A DNA stretch of 64,000 bases from Tetracentron sinense (Eukaryota; Streptophyta; Magnoliopsida; Trochodendrales; Trochodendraceae): positions 33,055,965-33,119,964 of the forward strand of contig CM026557.1 of the NCBI GenBank assembly GCA_015143295.1, in the 5' to 3' direction. The notes beneath the pieces are model-generated. The model saw only the letters and a list, made by a program, of their open reading frames with translations, did no database searches and was not told the origin of the DNA. Below, in pieces: positions 22,605 through 34,918 of this stretch; positions within the stretch are counted from its first letter, which is position 1, and each line of letters starts with the position of its first letter. The position numbers were made by a program, and so were the translations under genes.

Positions 22605-25216
22605 GGTCTAGATTAGATAAGCGCTTTGCACTCGTAAGATCTCAGGGAAATGACAGGAGGCCATCCTTGGCACACTCTTTATCCCTATTCAGTGTAACCC
22701 GTTTACAAATCAATGAAAATCCGCTAGTTAACCCTTTGAACCTGATAACCTTTCTTTCATTACAATTTTTCAGGGACACCCTCCCTCGCCAATCTGTGGC
22801 ACCGGCCTGAACTACGTCTTGACCTGATCCTGCAAAGGGTACGTAGGCAGCCTGACAAAATCAGGTGCGGTCACAAAAGGGATAACCATTCCCCAAAACT
22901 CTCCCCAAGCAGAGTCTTCCCCCGAAAGGAGTCATCAATTCTCCCCACAGAGTCACTCCCCAAGCAGAAACAAACTCTCCCAAACTCTCCCGGCGGAGTC
23001 GATACCAAGGGTACAAAATTTCCATCAAAGGAAAACCCAAAATAGAAGTCGAAACATTCTCCAAGTCAGGAACCTCCCGAGAAAAACAATCTCTGGGCTT
23101 TTCCCCAACAGAATCAACTTCTCTCCCCAGTGGAATCAAAATCTTCATAGAAGAATCCCTCAGGCAGGGAAAATCTCCAGAAGTCAACCTCTACCAGAGA
23201 GGACAATCCCCAGTGGAGTCAAAAAAATAAAATAAAATTCAGTCTCCAGCCAAAGATCTCTAGCATAAATCTCCAACAGAAGATCCCCACGCAAGCCAGT
23301 TGTAGCAAAAAAGGAGACAATTCCAGGGTGTCCCAAACTTCGGTCCCTCAGGCTACGTTTCGTCCCACTCTAATTTCTCCTAGATCTCCTAGAAACTACG
23401 AGTGAAGCGCAATATCACATCTACATCCTTAATGGAGTACAATCCCCACAGGAATGCAGTTCTGGCCAATGAAGGGAGCACCTCTTTCCCCAGCAAACCA
23501 CAGGCTTCCCCAGGCAGTTGTGGGTATGAGGAAAACAGGCAACGACCTCATCGCGCAAAAATCATGCGAACCCCATGACTTGGTCATTCCAAGGGCAAAA
23601 AAGGGAGAAAAAATTGAAAACCAGTTTGACAATGCAATCTGGCAACAACCAGGCTCATCAGACTCCCCAATCATCCTCAACAGTCAGCATCTCTCGACAG
23701 GCCAGTATCCTCAGCAGAGATTCTAACAGGGAATCCCTCCCAGCGGATGTGTTACTTCAGGACATATCCCCAACAGAAGATTCCCCGACAGTAGTCTACA
23801 GCAGAGACCTACTCCCCAGCCAGTAGTCCACAACAGTCTCCAATCTCCATCAGATCCCTTAACAGCAGCTTCTGACAGCCCTCAGCATCACTCTCCCCAA
23901 CAAGAGTTCAGCCAGCGTCTGAAACCTGGCAGAAGGACCTCTCCCCAGCTTGAGTCCAGAAGCTTGCAACAACATTTAAACAAACTCGTCTATCCCCAGC
24001 AGCATTCTGCTTTGAGTCATACTCCACTCCCCAAGAGTAAAAGGAAACCTACAATCCCCCTTAAAGCCCTAACCTTATGCAATTTACTGGCAAAATTGAA
24101 AGCTAACAAAACATACTTTTGTCAAAATCAAAAATCTTTTACAAAAGCCTTCCACACCTTTTCAGAAAAGATTTTCAAAAGCAAACAAACCTTTGGTTTC
24201 AAAATCCGTTTGAACCAACCTGCACAGCGCAGCCTCTGCGAGATAAGCAGAAGAAGCAGCTTCCACATCTCCCTGGCAAGCAGTAGTCAGTAGAGTCATG
24301 GGAAAGCACCCGCGCCTTACCTCTTGCATGACATCACTTGCATAGCGTCATACCTTGCATGACCAAACCAGTTCAGCATCATCCAGCATGATCTAACTTC
24401 AGCGCCAATCGGCCATATCAAAGTCAATCCGGCATCATTTGCCTCAAATCTTTGAACTCATCCTGTGTACCTTTACAGTGTACACCATCCGTCTGGTATA
24501 TCTTGATAGTATATGCCATTCAAACTCTCTGTGTGTACCTTTACAGTGTACATCACCCTTTCGTACATCTTGACAGTATGCACCACCCTTCTTGTACCTT
24601 GACAGTGTACATTCGGCGGCACCCCCGCATATCTTTGACATCCGAGTCTCTAACACTCACTGCGTGTCCCTCCGCGGCACTCCTGCATATCTTTGCATCC
24701 GAGTCTCCGACTCTCACTGCATGTCCTCCCAGAGACACCCCGTGTGGTCTCGACATATGAGTCTCCGACACTCACTGCATGTCCCCTCTTGAGACGTCCC
24801 CGTACGTTCTCGACATACCAGGTCTCCATTGACGTCGAGTAAATATGTCGACACCTCGCATGTCCAACACCCCGTATGTTCCCAATATTCCGTGTGTTCC
24901 TGACACCCCGTGTGTCTCCCGACCGACTTGGTTAATATCTTCCGGGAAACACCGATCGATCAATCCCCTGCCGCTTCCGAGCGACACCTTGCTTTGGGCA
25001 AACGCCTCCGGGTTACGCCATCTCTGCATCTATCTTTCATCCTCCAGCTACTCGCTATTCCCTAGCAGTGGTCTTCATCACTTCACCGCACTCACCATAT
25101 GCACAACATGCGGGCATATCAGCATCCATCCCAATCCATCTCGGTGTAAAAATAGGATGATTCCAGTCTTTGCCCTTCAACTGCCATCCTGACACTCTCC
25201 GGCAAAGAGGGGCAGT
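22605..25216 (+). repeat. Repeat-rich 3' UTR of element D (2.6 kb)
   Basis: Between integrase and the polypurine tract there are no domains. At about 22880-24000 a degenerate motif like CTCCCCAAGCAGAGTC recurs many times at irregular spacing. At about 24460-24920 two further repeat types occur: ACCTTTACAGTGTACATC and GAGTCTCCGACACTCACTGC. Tandem repeats in this part of the element are known for the Tat/Ogre lineage. The ORFs here are repeat artefacts. A polypurine tract (GCAAAGAGGGGCAGT, 25202-25216) ends the region. Confidence 0.75.
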
Positions 25217-27821
25217 TGTAAGCACCCAATTTTTATACCCCCCAAATCCTAGGACAAACCCTAACCCCAAACCCTAGGACCTAACCCTAAAAGCCCTAGG
25301 ACAAACCCTAGTGATACCTTAGACCCTAAAACCCTAGGTAAACCCTTTTGGGCTCAAGGCCCATTGGCATTTTGACCCCATTACCCTAAGATAAAACCTA
25401 GCAGAGCCCTAGACCAAAACCTAGACCTAGCCTAGACTAAACCCTAGCCCAAGCCCTAGGAAAAACCCTATGGACTCAAGGCCCGTTCAAAAATCCTTAA
25501 ATCCTAAAGCCCATAACCTGTAGGACCCACACTTGGGCCCACCACCACCCATGAGGATCACATGGGTAGGACCCACTAACCCAAATCCGAGAATGGGCGG
25601 GAATTGCCCGAAGTAGCTGCCCACTACACTTTTGGCCCAAGTGAGTTTGGGCCTGGCCCGAAATAACAATAGAACCAGAATGTCGGTAATTGAATTACCA
25701 ACATTCCATTTTTAGCCTATTTTGTGAATATCGGTAATTCAATTACCAGCATTCTTGGTTCTACAGTTTTTGCATATGCAGGCTCCACTGCAGCTGCTCC
25801 AGACGCTTGGGACCTCCCCCATTGGTCCCTGGACCTTCCTAAATACCCTTAATACCCCTGGGGGGTCTTCCACCTTCCTCTATAAAATCCACAACTCCCC
25901 CATGCAAAGAACAAGCTTTTCACCTACGTCCAAACCCTGCCAAGTTGTATCCAACCCCTCTGAAGCCTCACCAGCCACTTCGGTTGAGTCCCAAGCCTCT
26001 CTAGGCTACCATAGTCCTGCACCAGGTCCCCTAGGTCAGCTCGGGTCACCACCAGACAGCCACCACCATCACAGTCACTGTGTTAAGGGTAGGGACGGTC
26101 CCTCACCCTCCTCCCTTGTGTTCTACAGTTTAAGGGACCCCTGGTCCTGATCCAGGGGTCCCATTTGTTGTTTCTTTCATGCACAGCAGCTGCCATAGCC
26201 GAGGACAGGGGTCCCCCACCTTCACCACAGGTGTGGGGAACTCCCTAGAGGCTAGGCTCGGGTTGAAGACCTTCCCCCCATTCTTGGAACATCACTGTAG
26301 GGTCTAGGAGTCCCTCAATCCTTGAGGGTACCCTTGGACTCGTCTTGGTGCAGCCCACAGTGGCAAAAATGAATTTTTTTATATCTGCTAGTGGTCGGTA
26401 ATCTCAGTACTGACCATATAAAAAAAAAATTGAAAACCCTCTGGTCGGCACTTCTATTACTGACATACTCTTTCATCAATCAAAGCAGGCTGTTGATAAT
26501 AGGTTTACCGACATTTTGAGACCTTTTTACAGTGGTTTCGGGCCCCTGTGAGGCCCACATGCCTTGTGCCCTAGGGCCCAGTAGTAGCTTTGTAGAAAGC
26601 TCTTGACCCCCTCTTGCTCCCTGTAAAATTTCAGGACCAGGGCCAAGCCTAACCATGGTTAGCAAGGCCCCAAACTTGGGTTAGTACACTGAGCAGGCTG
26701 TCGGTAGTTGAACTGCCGACCTTACAGTACTTGTTTTTGCAAACTTTGGGCCCCTGTGGGGCCCACACCTGGGCTATTCAGAGGCTACCACCTGATCCTT
26801 GGAAAGAGTGCACTCCAGGCTATCTTACCACGCCTTTACTTTACCCAGGGGAGATTCTTAACTACAGTTACACCATCTCAAACCCTGGTTAAAAAATTAC
26901 AGAAATGGAGGTAATCCGATTAACTCCGTTTTGAAATTTTTTGATTTTGGGCTTTGTAAAGGGGCCGAACCTGGTAGGAGGCCACTCTAGGCCCTGCCAT
27001 ACCATTTGGGCCCATTTTTGACTGACCATGACCCTTAACCATGGTTAAAACGGCTCCCAATTAACGTTTAACCATGGTTAAGCACCACTTAACCCCACAA
27101 AAATATGGAAAAATCTCTAAAAATCCATAAAAATATAAAAGACAAAAAAAATCAACTCTTGGACCTTTTTTAACCATGGTTAGCAACCCTAACCACGGTT
27201 AACATCCTCTTAACCCCGGTTAGCAACCCTAACCCTCGGTTAACACCTCACTTTGCCTCCGGGCTTCATCTAGGCCTACCAGGCCTCATCCTTGGCCTAC
27301 CGGGCCTCACCCTAGTCTACTGGACTACCCCTCGGCCTACCGGGTCTAACCCTTTACACATTGACCAACCTCGGTCAAGCAAAACCCTAATCTACCGGAT
27401 TAGGTCCATTAGCCACCTTTGGTGCACACACACACGCCCCCTCGCCTTAGCACGGGCTCAAGTGCTAGAACTACGCTCGGTCTGATCTCACCCCAACATG
27501 AGTACGTAGGCAGCCCAACATGGGCCCGACCCTAGTTAGCTTTTACTTTCTTCTGGTTAGTATTAACTTAAACACTTTGACATTCAATTAATCTTGAACT
27601 AATTTTGGCTTAAACCTAGCAAGTAGGGAACTACCAAGTGTGGAAGTGTCGGGTTGCCTAACCCCTTCCTCGAACTTAACCGAACCTCTTACCCCGATCC
27701 CTTATCGCGGACCAAACCTTATCCAACATTTCCCGAGAACTTATCCCTTCTGAATTAATAAGTGGCGACTCTCAATTTCCCGTGAGAGACATTTTCCAGA
27801 GGGAGTGAATTCCCGTGCTCA
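25217..27821 (+). repeat. 3' LTR of element D (2,605 bp, complete)
   Basis: Starts TGTAAGCACCC right after the polypurine tract and ends GTGCTCA at 27821, where the copia polyprotein resumes. The first 540 bp, absent from the left LTR, are rich in ACCCTAA/CCCTAGG words and hold two hairpins built on TCGGTAATTGAATTACC (about 25682-25755). The rest is near-identical to the left LTR, including TATAAAAA at about 26416 and the TCGGTAGTT/AACTGCCGA hairpin at about 26700. Confidence 0.9.
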
Positions 27822-30800
27822 CAGACCTGTTTCTGTGTTATCTCCAAATCACCTAATAATCCCTGGAGCCATAACGCCTCCTTCACGGCCTCAATTACCG
27901 CCATATACTCTGCCTTAGTAGTAGACAGAGCAACCGTCGGTTGTAACATGGCCCTCCAACTAATAGTTCCATGAGCTAGTGTGAAAACCAACCCACTAGT
28001 AGACTTCCTGTTATCCAGATCTCCTACATAATCTAAATTAATATACCCTTTGACATGGGACTCCAAAGACTTGTCTCCTTCATACACCAAACAAATATCC
28101 AACGTACCCCGTAGGTACCTCAACAACCACTTCATGGCCTGCCAATGCTCTTTTTTCGGATTTGCCATAAATCTGCTAACCACACTGACTGCCTGTGAGA
28201 TGTCTGGGCGAGTGCACACCATCGTATACATCACGCTGCCAACTGCACTTGCATAAGGAGCATGCGACATATACTCACGTTCTTCATCATTCTTTGGAGA
28301 CTGATTAGCTAAGAGTCTGAAGTGAGCAGCTAATGGAGTACTCACTGGCTTCGAATTCTCCATCTCAAACCTGGAAATCACCTCTCAAGGTATTTCCTCT
28401 GTGACAAACACAATCGTCCTTTCTTCCACTCTCTCTGAATCTCCATCCCAAGAATCTTTTTAGTTCCACCTAAGTCCTTCATCTCAAACTCTCTACAGAG
28501 TTGAATTTTTAATTTGTTGCTCTCCTTCCTGCTCTTAGCAACAATCAGCATGTCATCAACATATAAGAGTAAATAAATTAATGATCCATCAAAAAGCTTC
28601 CTGAAATAAACACAATGGTCATACTCACTCCTGGTATAGCTCTGTCCCAACATAAATCTCTTGTACCACTAGCTTGGCAACTGTTATAACCCGTACAAGG
28701 ACGACTTCAATTTGCAGACTCTGCTTTCCTTCCCAACAACCTTGAAGCCCTCAGGCTGACTCATGAAAATCTCTTCTTCCAAATCACCATGTAGAAATGC
28801 AGTCTTAACATCAAGCTGCTCTAGCTCTAGATCAAACTGTGCCACCATAGCTAATAAAACACGGATTGAGGAATGTTTTACAACTGGTGAAAATACCTCA
28901 TTGTAGTCCACACCTTCCCTTTGTGCATAGCCCTTGGCTACCAACCGTGCCTTGTATCTTACATCACTTGATCCCAGAGACCCTTCCTTTATAGCATAAA
29001 CCCACTTGCACCCAATTGCAAGCTTCTCTTTGGGCAACTCAACAAGTTCCCAAGTCTGGTTCTTATGAAGAGAGCTCATCTCCTCATCCATGGCCTTCTT
29101 CCTATCCTTGCAATATTTATCATTCACCGCCTCCTAGAACATATCCGACTCATCTCCTTCAATAACAAGCATATAGGCTACTAGATCTTCGAACCCATAT
29201 CGAACCGGTGCCTTGAGTGCCCTTTTGGTTCTACCACCTGCTAAGGACTGTTTCTGTTGCTGTTGTTGTTGCTGTTGTTTAGAATCTCTCTCACCTGGAG
29301 CATTCTCTTCATCAACCTCCATTGATGGTTCTGGAGAGTGTATCTCCACCTGAACTAAATCATTCATACTCTCCTATATTGTATTCTGCTTGCTAGAAGT
29401 TTTCATAGTAGATTCATCAAAGGTAACATTCCTGCTCACTACAAATTTATGCAATTGTGGACACCATAATCTGTATCCCTTAACTCCACTTGCATAACTC
29501 AGAAAAATCGTCTTCTTAGCTCTTGGATCAATCACACCTCATGAGGAGTTTTGCACTCTATCGCTGTAGACGGTGATCTATTCACAAGAAAACAAGCTGT
29601 GTTGACGGCCTCCACCCAAAATTCTTTACCCAACCCGACGTTGGATAACATACATCTCGCTCTCTCCAATAGGGTACGATTCATCCTTTCTGTTACCCCA
29701 TTCTACTGTGGTGTTTCCCTTACTGTAAAATGCTTGGTAATTCCTTCATCTTCACAAAATTTCAAGAATGGTGTGTACTTGTACTCACCCCCATTATCGG
29801 TCCTCAACCGCTTAATCTTCTTTCCAGTCTGATTTTCAACCATTGTCTTCGACTTCTTAAATGTATCGAACACTTCATCCTTACTCTTCAAAGTATAAAT
29901 CCATACCTTACGCGAGAAGTCATCGATAGAGAAAACAAAATACCTGGATCCCCCTTTTGAGGCTATTTATGAGGGACCTCATACATCCGAATGAATGTAA
30001 TCCAGAGTGCCTTTTTTGCGCCGAATAGCTATACTGAACTTTACCCTGCACCGCTTGCCAAATAAACAATGCTCACAGAAATCCAGCTTCTCACTCTTCA
30101 CCCCACCAAACATGCCTCTCTTACTCAATTCAGTCAATCCCTTCTCACTCATATGCCCCAATCACAGATGCCATAAATGTGTGGATATTGAATCACTATC
30201 TCCTGAAGTAGACACTACTGCACTACCTGTTACTATACTCCCTGATAGAAAATACAGATTTTTTGACTTGTTACCCTTCATCATCACCAATGCACCCTTG
30301 ACTACCTTCATAACCCCATCTTCCATTACAACTTTGCAACCATTGGAGTCTAAGGCACCTAAAGAAATTAGGTTCTTCTTCAAATCCAGAACATATTTGA
30401 CATCTGTCAAAACCCTTACAATTCCATCATATATCTTGATTTTAATTGTCCTTATCCCCACTATTTTACAGGCCATATTGTTACCCATCAAAACAGTACC
30501 ACCATTTGTACCCGTATAGGTCGTAAACAACTCCTTCGTAGGACACATGTGGTAAGAACAACCTGAATCCAAAATCCATTCATTTGAAGTATCCCTACCC
30601 CGTGATGTTACTGAAAAAAAATTTGCAGCATCATCTGAGTCATTTTCTACCACACTTGCTGTGTCAAAAGTTGTACCCTTATTTCTACCATCCTTATTTT
30701 TCAATTTCAGACAGTCAATCTTGAAGTGCCTCTTCTTGTGGCAAAAGTAACATACCGAGTCTTTCCGACTCCTTGATTTAGATCTACCCCTTCGCTTACT

Positions 30801-31434
30801 AAATTTCTTATTTTCTGTCATTCCCCTAACAAACAAGCCATCTGCCTGAGAATCGCTACCAGGAGCCTTCTTCCTAAATTCATTGAAAAGAAGCGTTGCT
30901 ATAGCGTCATCGTAATCGATGGTATCCTTCCCGTATAACAAAGTTGTAACTAAATGGTCATACAAATTGGGGAGAGAACACAAGATCTTCTTCATCAATC
31001 TCTACATCTATATTTAGTAGTTAAGAGATAATTCTACTAAAATCATTAAGATGATCATGCTTTGACGTACCTTCCTTCATCCGAAAAGTATACAATTGCT
31101 TCTTCAGATATAAGCGGTTGGTGAGAGACTTCTTCATTTAGAAACTCTCAAGCTTTGACCAGATCAAAGCAGCCGACTTCTCATACATCACATTGTACAT
31201 TATCTCTTTGCCTAAACCCAACCGAATGGTACTACATGCTTGTAGATCAAACTCCTCCCAATCATCATCCGTCATGTCTTCCGGTTTACCCTTCACGCCT
31301 TTCAAGGCTTTATGTAAATCATGTTGGATTAAAACATCCTTCACCTAGACTTGCCAAAGCCCAAAATTATTCTTCCAGTCAAACTTCTCCACCTCGAACT
31401 TCGCATTCGAAACCTTTGACAATTTTGGAGCCAT
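27822..31434 (-). pseudogene. Polyprotein of copia element C (gag-PR-IN-RT-RNase H), 3'-truncated
   Basis: Minus strand from ATG at 31434 (MAPKLSKVSNAKFEVEKFD). Gag: a TAG at about 31347 (QV-stop-VKDVLIQ), later frames, zinc knuckle CYFCHKKRHFKIDC (about 30750). Protease: WILDSGCSYHM, intact. GAG-pre-integrase then integrase: CEHCLFGKRCRVKF, Asp in HSDVWGP, Asp in LRTDNGGEY, then a stop and NGVTERMNR with the Glu. A Gln run (about 29245-29275) precedes RT: TWELVELPKEKLAIGCKWVY, LKSSLYGL, catalytic LLLYVDDMLIVAK. RNase H: STTKAEYMAVIEAVKEALWL. It ends at 27822 where element D begins, so the RNase H tail is lost. Several stops and frameshifts; active-site residues intact. Confidence 0.9.
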
Positions 31435-31457
31435 CCCTTTTCTCGACAACCCAAAGC

Positions 31458-31470
31458 TCTGATACCAATT
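31458..31470 (-). other. Primer-binding site of copia element C
   Basis: The minus strand reads AATTGGTATCAGAGC directly after the LTR end CCATAACA, an exact match to the initiator-Met PBS core. Confidence 0.85.
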
Positions 31471-31917
31471 TGTTATGGAAATAACCCCAAAGGATCTAGT
31501 GAGAACAAGAAATAGCAAACCAAAGCAAGGAAAAATAAACCACAAGAGGATGCAATCACACGAGACAAGATATACGTGGTTTGGCCTTAATGCCTACGTC
31601 CACGGGCGATGGTGATCGGAGCTTTTCACTATGAGAATCAACACGGAGTACTTATAAGAGTTCTCTCATTTTCTGGCCTCCCCTTTACAGATCTTAAGCT
31701 CTCTCAAGCATAAACAAAGCATACAAACCCTAGGTTATAAAATCTCCTTTTATACCCCTAAGTATAGACCTAACAAGGAGTTCACGAAACACAAAAAAGG
31801 GCAAAAATGGCATTGGGGTGATCGATCCCCACCATGGGCGATCGATCCCCCATACTAGAATAACATAATATCATTTGGGTGATCGATCGCCCACTCAAAT
31901 TTGACGTCATTTCAACA
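31471..31917 (-). repeat. 5' LTR of copia element C (447 bp) with palindrome cluster and TATA box
   Basis: On the plus strand it starts TGTTATGG and ends TTCAACA. Read in element orientation, U3 has three GATCGATC words (about 31880, 31839 and 31820), then TATAAAAG at 31754-31747, about 70 bp downstream. The R/U5 part has the ATACGTGG block common in copia LTRs. Complete and flanked by a target duplication in the GASA exon. Confidence 0.92.
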
Positions 31918-31922
31918 CATGC

Positions 31923-31968
31923 TACAATAACTGGAAGACCAAGAGGGGGAGGACCCAAATGCCCTTAA
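31923..31968 (+). pseudogene. GASA/snakin-type gene, 3' end of split locus
   Basis: Directly after the right copia LTR (31917) and the target-site copy CATGC, the sequence reads YNNWKTKRG and, after one extra G, GPKCP followed by TAA (31966-31968). This is the conserved last part of the GASA domain, in the same strand and phase as the 5' part ending at 9790. The left target copy is CTTGC, one mismatch. The extra G is a frameshift. Together the halves show that element C landed in the last cysteine-rich exon. Confidence 0.85.
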
Positions 31969-33118
31969 TTATTCTCCCCCTAACTACCACTAGCTATCTT
32001 CTTTAGCTCTGGATGCTTGAATTTATAAGTCATTCATCTTATGCTGATTTGGATTGATTAGTGAAATACCCCATTTTCACTAATACTTCGCAGTCACTAC
32101 TTCTTAATATTGGCTGTGATTCAAGCATTATTCCTTGCGTATCGGTCTAATTTATTATAAATTTAAGTTGATTTCGCAATCTAATTGAAAAGAACTTGAA
32201 TTACTGATTTGGTACTTTTGGAAGCAAAACTTTTATTTGATTGGTTTAATCAATCACGAATGATGATGGAGTTTGGGTCTCGTGTAAAGAAATCATTCTT
32301 TCACTACTCACCTTTGTAGGGATGAACAGGAGACACCAGTAATTCAGGAAGAAAAAAATTAATTAGTTACTTGAAATGAGGGAGATGGAGTGGGAGTATT
32401 TGTACTCTTTTAGGGTGACCCACCAGAACCCTAGTGTCGCCGTAAGAAGGCGCAGATGCACGAAAAAAGCACTATTTGGGCCCAGTCCAGCCCATCTCCT
32501 AAGTATTGTTCAAAGGGATAGCTAGGCTGTGGACCCTGTTATGCAGTGTGTTTGAATTATGTAAGGATTAAAGCTTCTAGGACTGCACTTGTGGTCCTAA
32601 GGCTGAGACCTCGCATTAAAACAGTACCATAGTGATAAAATTAAGATATAGGGTATTGAACTGGCAAGCAGAATGTGCTATATTTGTTTATTAAATGGTA
32701 AAACCCTTACAATTTAGAAGCATCTTATAAATTAAATATCACGATTAAAACAATAGTACTGCTTTTTAGAAAACAAAAGTGAAATGGTTTCAAAGAGAGG
32801 ACTCAAACATAGGACCATAGTTGAACTTACTACATGGCTTCCCTAGCTACTGTCTTTCCCAAAAACAGTTCATAGTTGCTCATAATTTACTGTATCTTTC
32901 AAAGGAATGCTAGTCCCAGTTTCTCTCTCAAAGGAATGCTATAAGGGACCCCTCAACCTAAATCTGCTTACTTAATTGTATCCAATTCCAATATAAATGA
33001 TGTCTTGTAAGAGTTCAACTCCTCATTATTAATCACTAACTGATGATCACTACTAACAGTAGGTATATGTTATTGACACCAATTAAAAAAAAAACTTATT
33101 TAAAATATGAGATTAATT
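31969..33118. other. Host sequence downstream of the GASA gene
   Basis: 3' UTR and intergenic DNA with no recognisable domain, RNA gene or repeat. AT-rich, with only short scattered reading frames. Confidence 0.4.
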
Positions 33119-33306
33119 TTGAACAAGAGCTCTGCTTCACGGTGTTGAAGCTGAGCTCCTCTTTTTACACGAAGGTTGGGGCACATTTGTAATTACTGAA
33201 AGTGGTATGGGTAATTTTGCAACACACCAAATCACAAGATTACCACTGTGATAGTGTAAAAAGGGGAGTTGTGCTCAACCCTGTGAAGCAGAGCTCCTCG
33301 TTGTAT
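33119..33306. mobile_element. MITE with ~45-bp terminal inverted repeats
   Basis: The left arm begins near AAGAGCTCTGCTTCACGG and runs through TCCTCTTTTTACAC; the right arm is its near-complement (GTGTAAAAAGGGGAG through GTGAAGCAGAGCTCCTC). The whole is about 185 bp with no coding capacity, the structure of a non-autonomous DNA transposon. The target duplication is not clear, so the superfamily is unknown. Confidence 0.75.
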
Positions 33307-33377
33307 TTAAACTGTTAAAATATATAAATTAATTTGGTGTATTCTAAACTATGGGTAAATTTATAAAAAAAAAATAT

Positions 33378-33530
33378 TTAGGAATACTAAGTACATGATT
33401 ATACTTTTTAAATAAATTAACTAGGCATAACAACATTGAATTTGGGGAGCCAACCCAAATCCAACTCGGTTATAAATAGGATGAGAAAACCAAACTGAAG
33501 CTGAACCCCCCCTCCCCCCCAAAAAAAAAT
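33378..33530. repeat. Dispersed repeat, copy 2
   Basis: Counterpart of 8661-8800 in the same orientation. It ends in a C-then-A homopolymer at about 33508-33528. Confidence 0.6.
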
Positions 33531-33639
33531 ATCACATCCTCAAGCAAAAGAAGCTCGGGCTAAGTTGGATACCCGTTAAGCATAAGATTCTCTTCAAAAG
33601 GCCTTTCATCGAGCATTAATGTTGACTTGTTCTGATACC

Positions 33640-33900
33640 ACAAAGAAACAAATATAAGAAGAATAATTAAGAGTTACGTGGTTTAGCAAGAAGCTTACTC
33701 CACACAGGAGGAGGGAAGAGATATCTTATTCATAGGTTCTCACAATGAGAGCATCTCCGTTAAATATGAATACAAAGTCCCAAAACAATCAACAACTAAA
33801 AATAACTAGGCACCCACAAACAGAAAGAAATCACTGTGTACTATGATCTATGTTTGCATCTAGAAAGTGGTAGTTCTAAGGTATTAAAATCAAACCTACC
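33640..33900 (-). repeat. Possible copia LTR fragment with degenerate PBS
   Basis: The minus strand has GTGGTATCAGAAC (PBS-like, about 33633-33645). Beyond it on the plus strand lie AGTTACGTGGTTTAGCAAG and a TCTCACAATGAGAG stretch, like the R/U5 part of plant copia LTRs. No gag follows and the far LTR end is unclear. Confidence 0.4.
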
Positions 33901-34846
33901 AGCTCATCAGTTATTTCTCATCTACTCTATGTCGACTTTTGGGTTTATGCAAAAGCTGACATATCATTAGTTGCGAACCGTGGAGATGTCCTCACAGATT
34001 TTGACCAGGCCTCGGAGCAAGGCTATTTGGCATCACTGTCGAGTGGATTCATTTTCTAATCCTTAGGAAAAGAAAATCAGAAATATTATTTTGATCACTT
34101 TTTGAGTTTTCGACAAAAGTTGTACTTATGGAACCTAATTTTAAGGAAAAAAGTCACTTATGAGAATTAATTCTTAGAAGTAGAAATTTTCCGACTCTCA
34201 TGTCACCAAAACCACCTTAACCCACCATCATCACACGACTAGCTAGAAATGCAACGATTTTAAGGCAAACTTAATTTTGATGGCACCTAATCACGATGGA
34301 CGAGCTGCTGCAGGAATTTGCACAACTGAATGGTCGGGGAGGATGGTGTTTCAATTTACCATAGCATTTCCTGCTGGTTTGGTCTCCTTGGACTAGGCTT
34401 TTGCTCTTTTTAAAGACTTGTGGGGCTAGGTGCCAATGGGTCCGGCCCAATTTAATATGTGGGTAGGCTTGCATCTAGAGCATTAGGCCCATGGCCCTTT
34501 ATGATATCGTACTAACTTCTAACCAGGCTGCCACACTCGATAAGGCACATTTATTAAAAGGGAACTAATCACCTCCTCAGTCGGCGACATGAGGAGGGGC
34601 GTCTTGGGTCCCTTTTTTATGTCATGTGATGCTTTTTTAATTCCCTTTAACTGTGGTTAAGGTTCACTAACTTCTAGGATTTACCCATCTATCATTTGAT
34701 TTTAGAAAAATAAATTAAAAACAGTTAACTATAGGGTTTAAAAAAAATTTAACAATGAGTTCACAGAAGGGCAACTTTGAGAGCGAGGAGCAATAGTTTG
34801 CTCTAAATCATCAGTCTCAACATTGTTAGTAATTGAGCTTGTTGGA
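33901..34846. other. Host or old repeat sequence between the GASA and LIM loci
   Basis: No supported gene. A stretch at about 34590-34740 (CTGTGGTTAAGGTTCAC and AT-rich flank) resembles half of the fold-back repeats at 44970, 49145 and 50455. Confidence 0.4.
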
Positions 34847-34918
34847 TGAAATTTCGTCCGGTAACTATGGAAAGCCAGGCCTATCACACGTCCTGTTTCA
34901 AGTGTTCCCATGGCAGTC
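34847..34918 (+). pseudogene. LIM-domain protein gene, exon part 5' of insertion
   Basis: The frame reads KFRPVTMESQAYHTS then CFKCSHGS, the first half of the second LIM zinc-binding domain of plant WLIM/PLIM proteins (two-LIM actin-bundling proteins). The sequence breaks at SHGS, where the LTR of element H begins. The next residues of the family (CxITPSNYAALEG) resume at 40381. No upstream exons or first LIM domain were recognised, so this may be the last exon only. Confidence 0.75.

Larger units (their letters stand above)
10809..27821 (+). mobile_element. Tat/Ogre-lineage Ty3/gypsy element D (about 17 kb)
   Basis: Plus strand in order: 5' LTR (truncated), PBS, an extra ORF before gag, gag, protease with a G-patch-like motif, a candidate intron, RT, RNase H, a second RNase H, integrase, a 2.6-kb repeat-rich 3' UTR, polypurine tract and 3' LTR. 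An ORF ahead of gag, a second RNase H, an intron between protease and RT, and great size are known marks of the Tat/Ogre lineage. It sits in copia element C. All domains carry stops or frameshifts. Confidence 0.9.
9791..31917 (-). mobile_element. Ty1/copia element C (Tork-like) inserted in the GASA exon, split by element D
   Basis: Both ends are LTRs in the same orientation. The left begins TGTTATGG at 9791; the right runs 31471-31917 and ends TTCAACA. They are flanked by near-identical 5-bp duplications (CTTGC/CATGC) within a GASA coding exon. PBS and polyprotein lie on the minus strand at 31470-27822. The 3' end (rest of RNase H and part of the 3' LTR) is missing, replaced by element D (10809-27821) and an unrelated LTR fragment (10107-10808). 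Confidence 0.88.

Noticed and set aside
25250..25480. Many CCCTAA/CCCTAGG words resembling plant telomere repeats
   Set aside because: They are irregular, lie inside the 3' LTR of element D and are not tandem (TTTAGGG)n, so they are LTR sequence and not an interstitial telomere.
29240..29280. Glutamine run as a host polyQ gene
   Set aside because: It lies in the linker between integrase and RT of copia element C, in frame with the polyprotein.
30007..30519. 170-aa plus-strand ORF
   Set aside because: Antisense shadow of the copia C polyprotein (zinc knuckle, protease).
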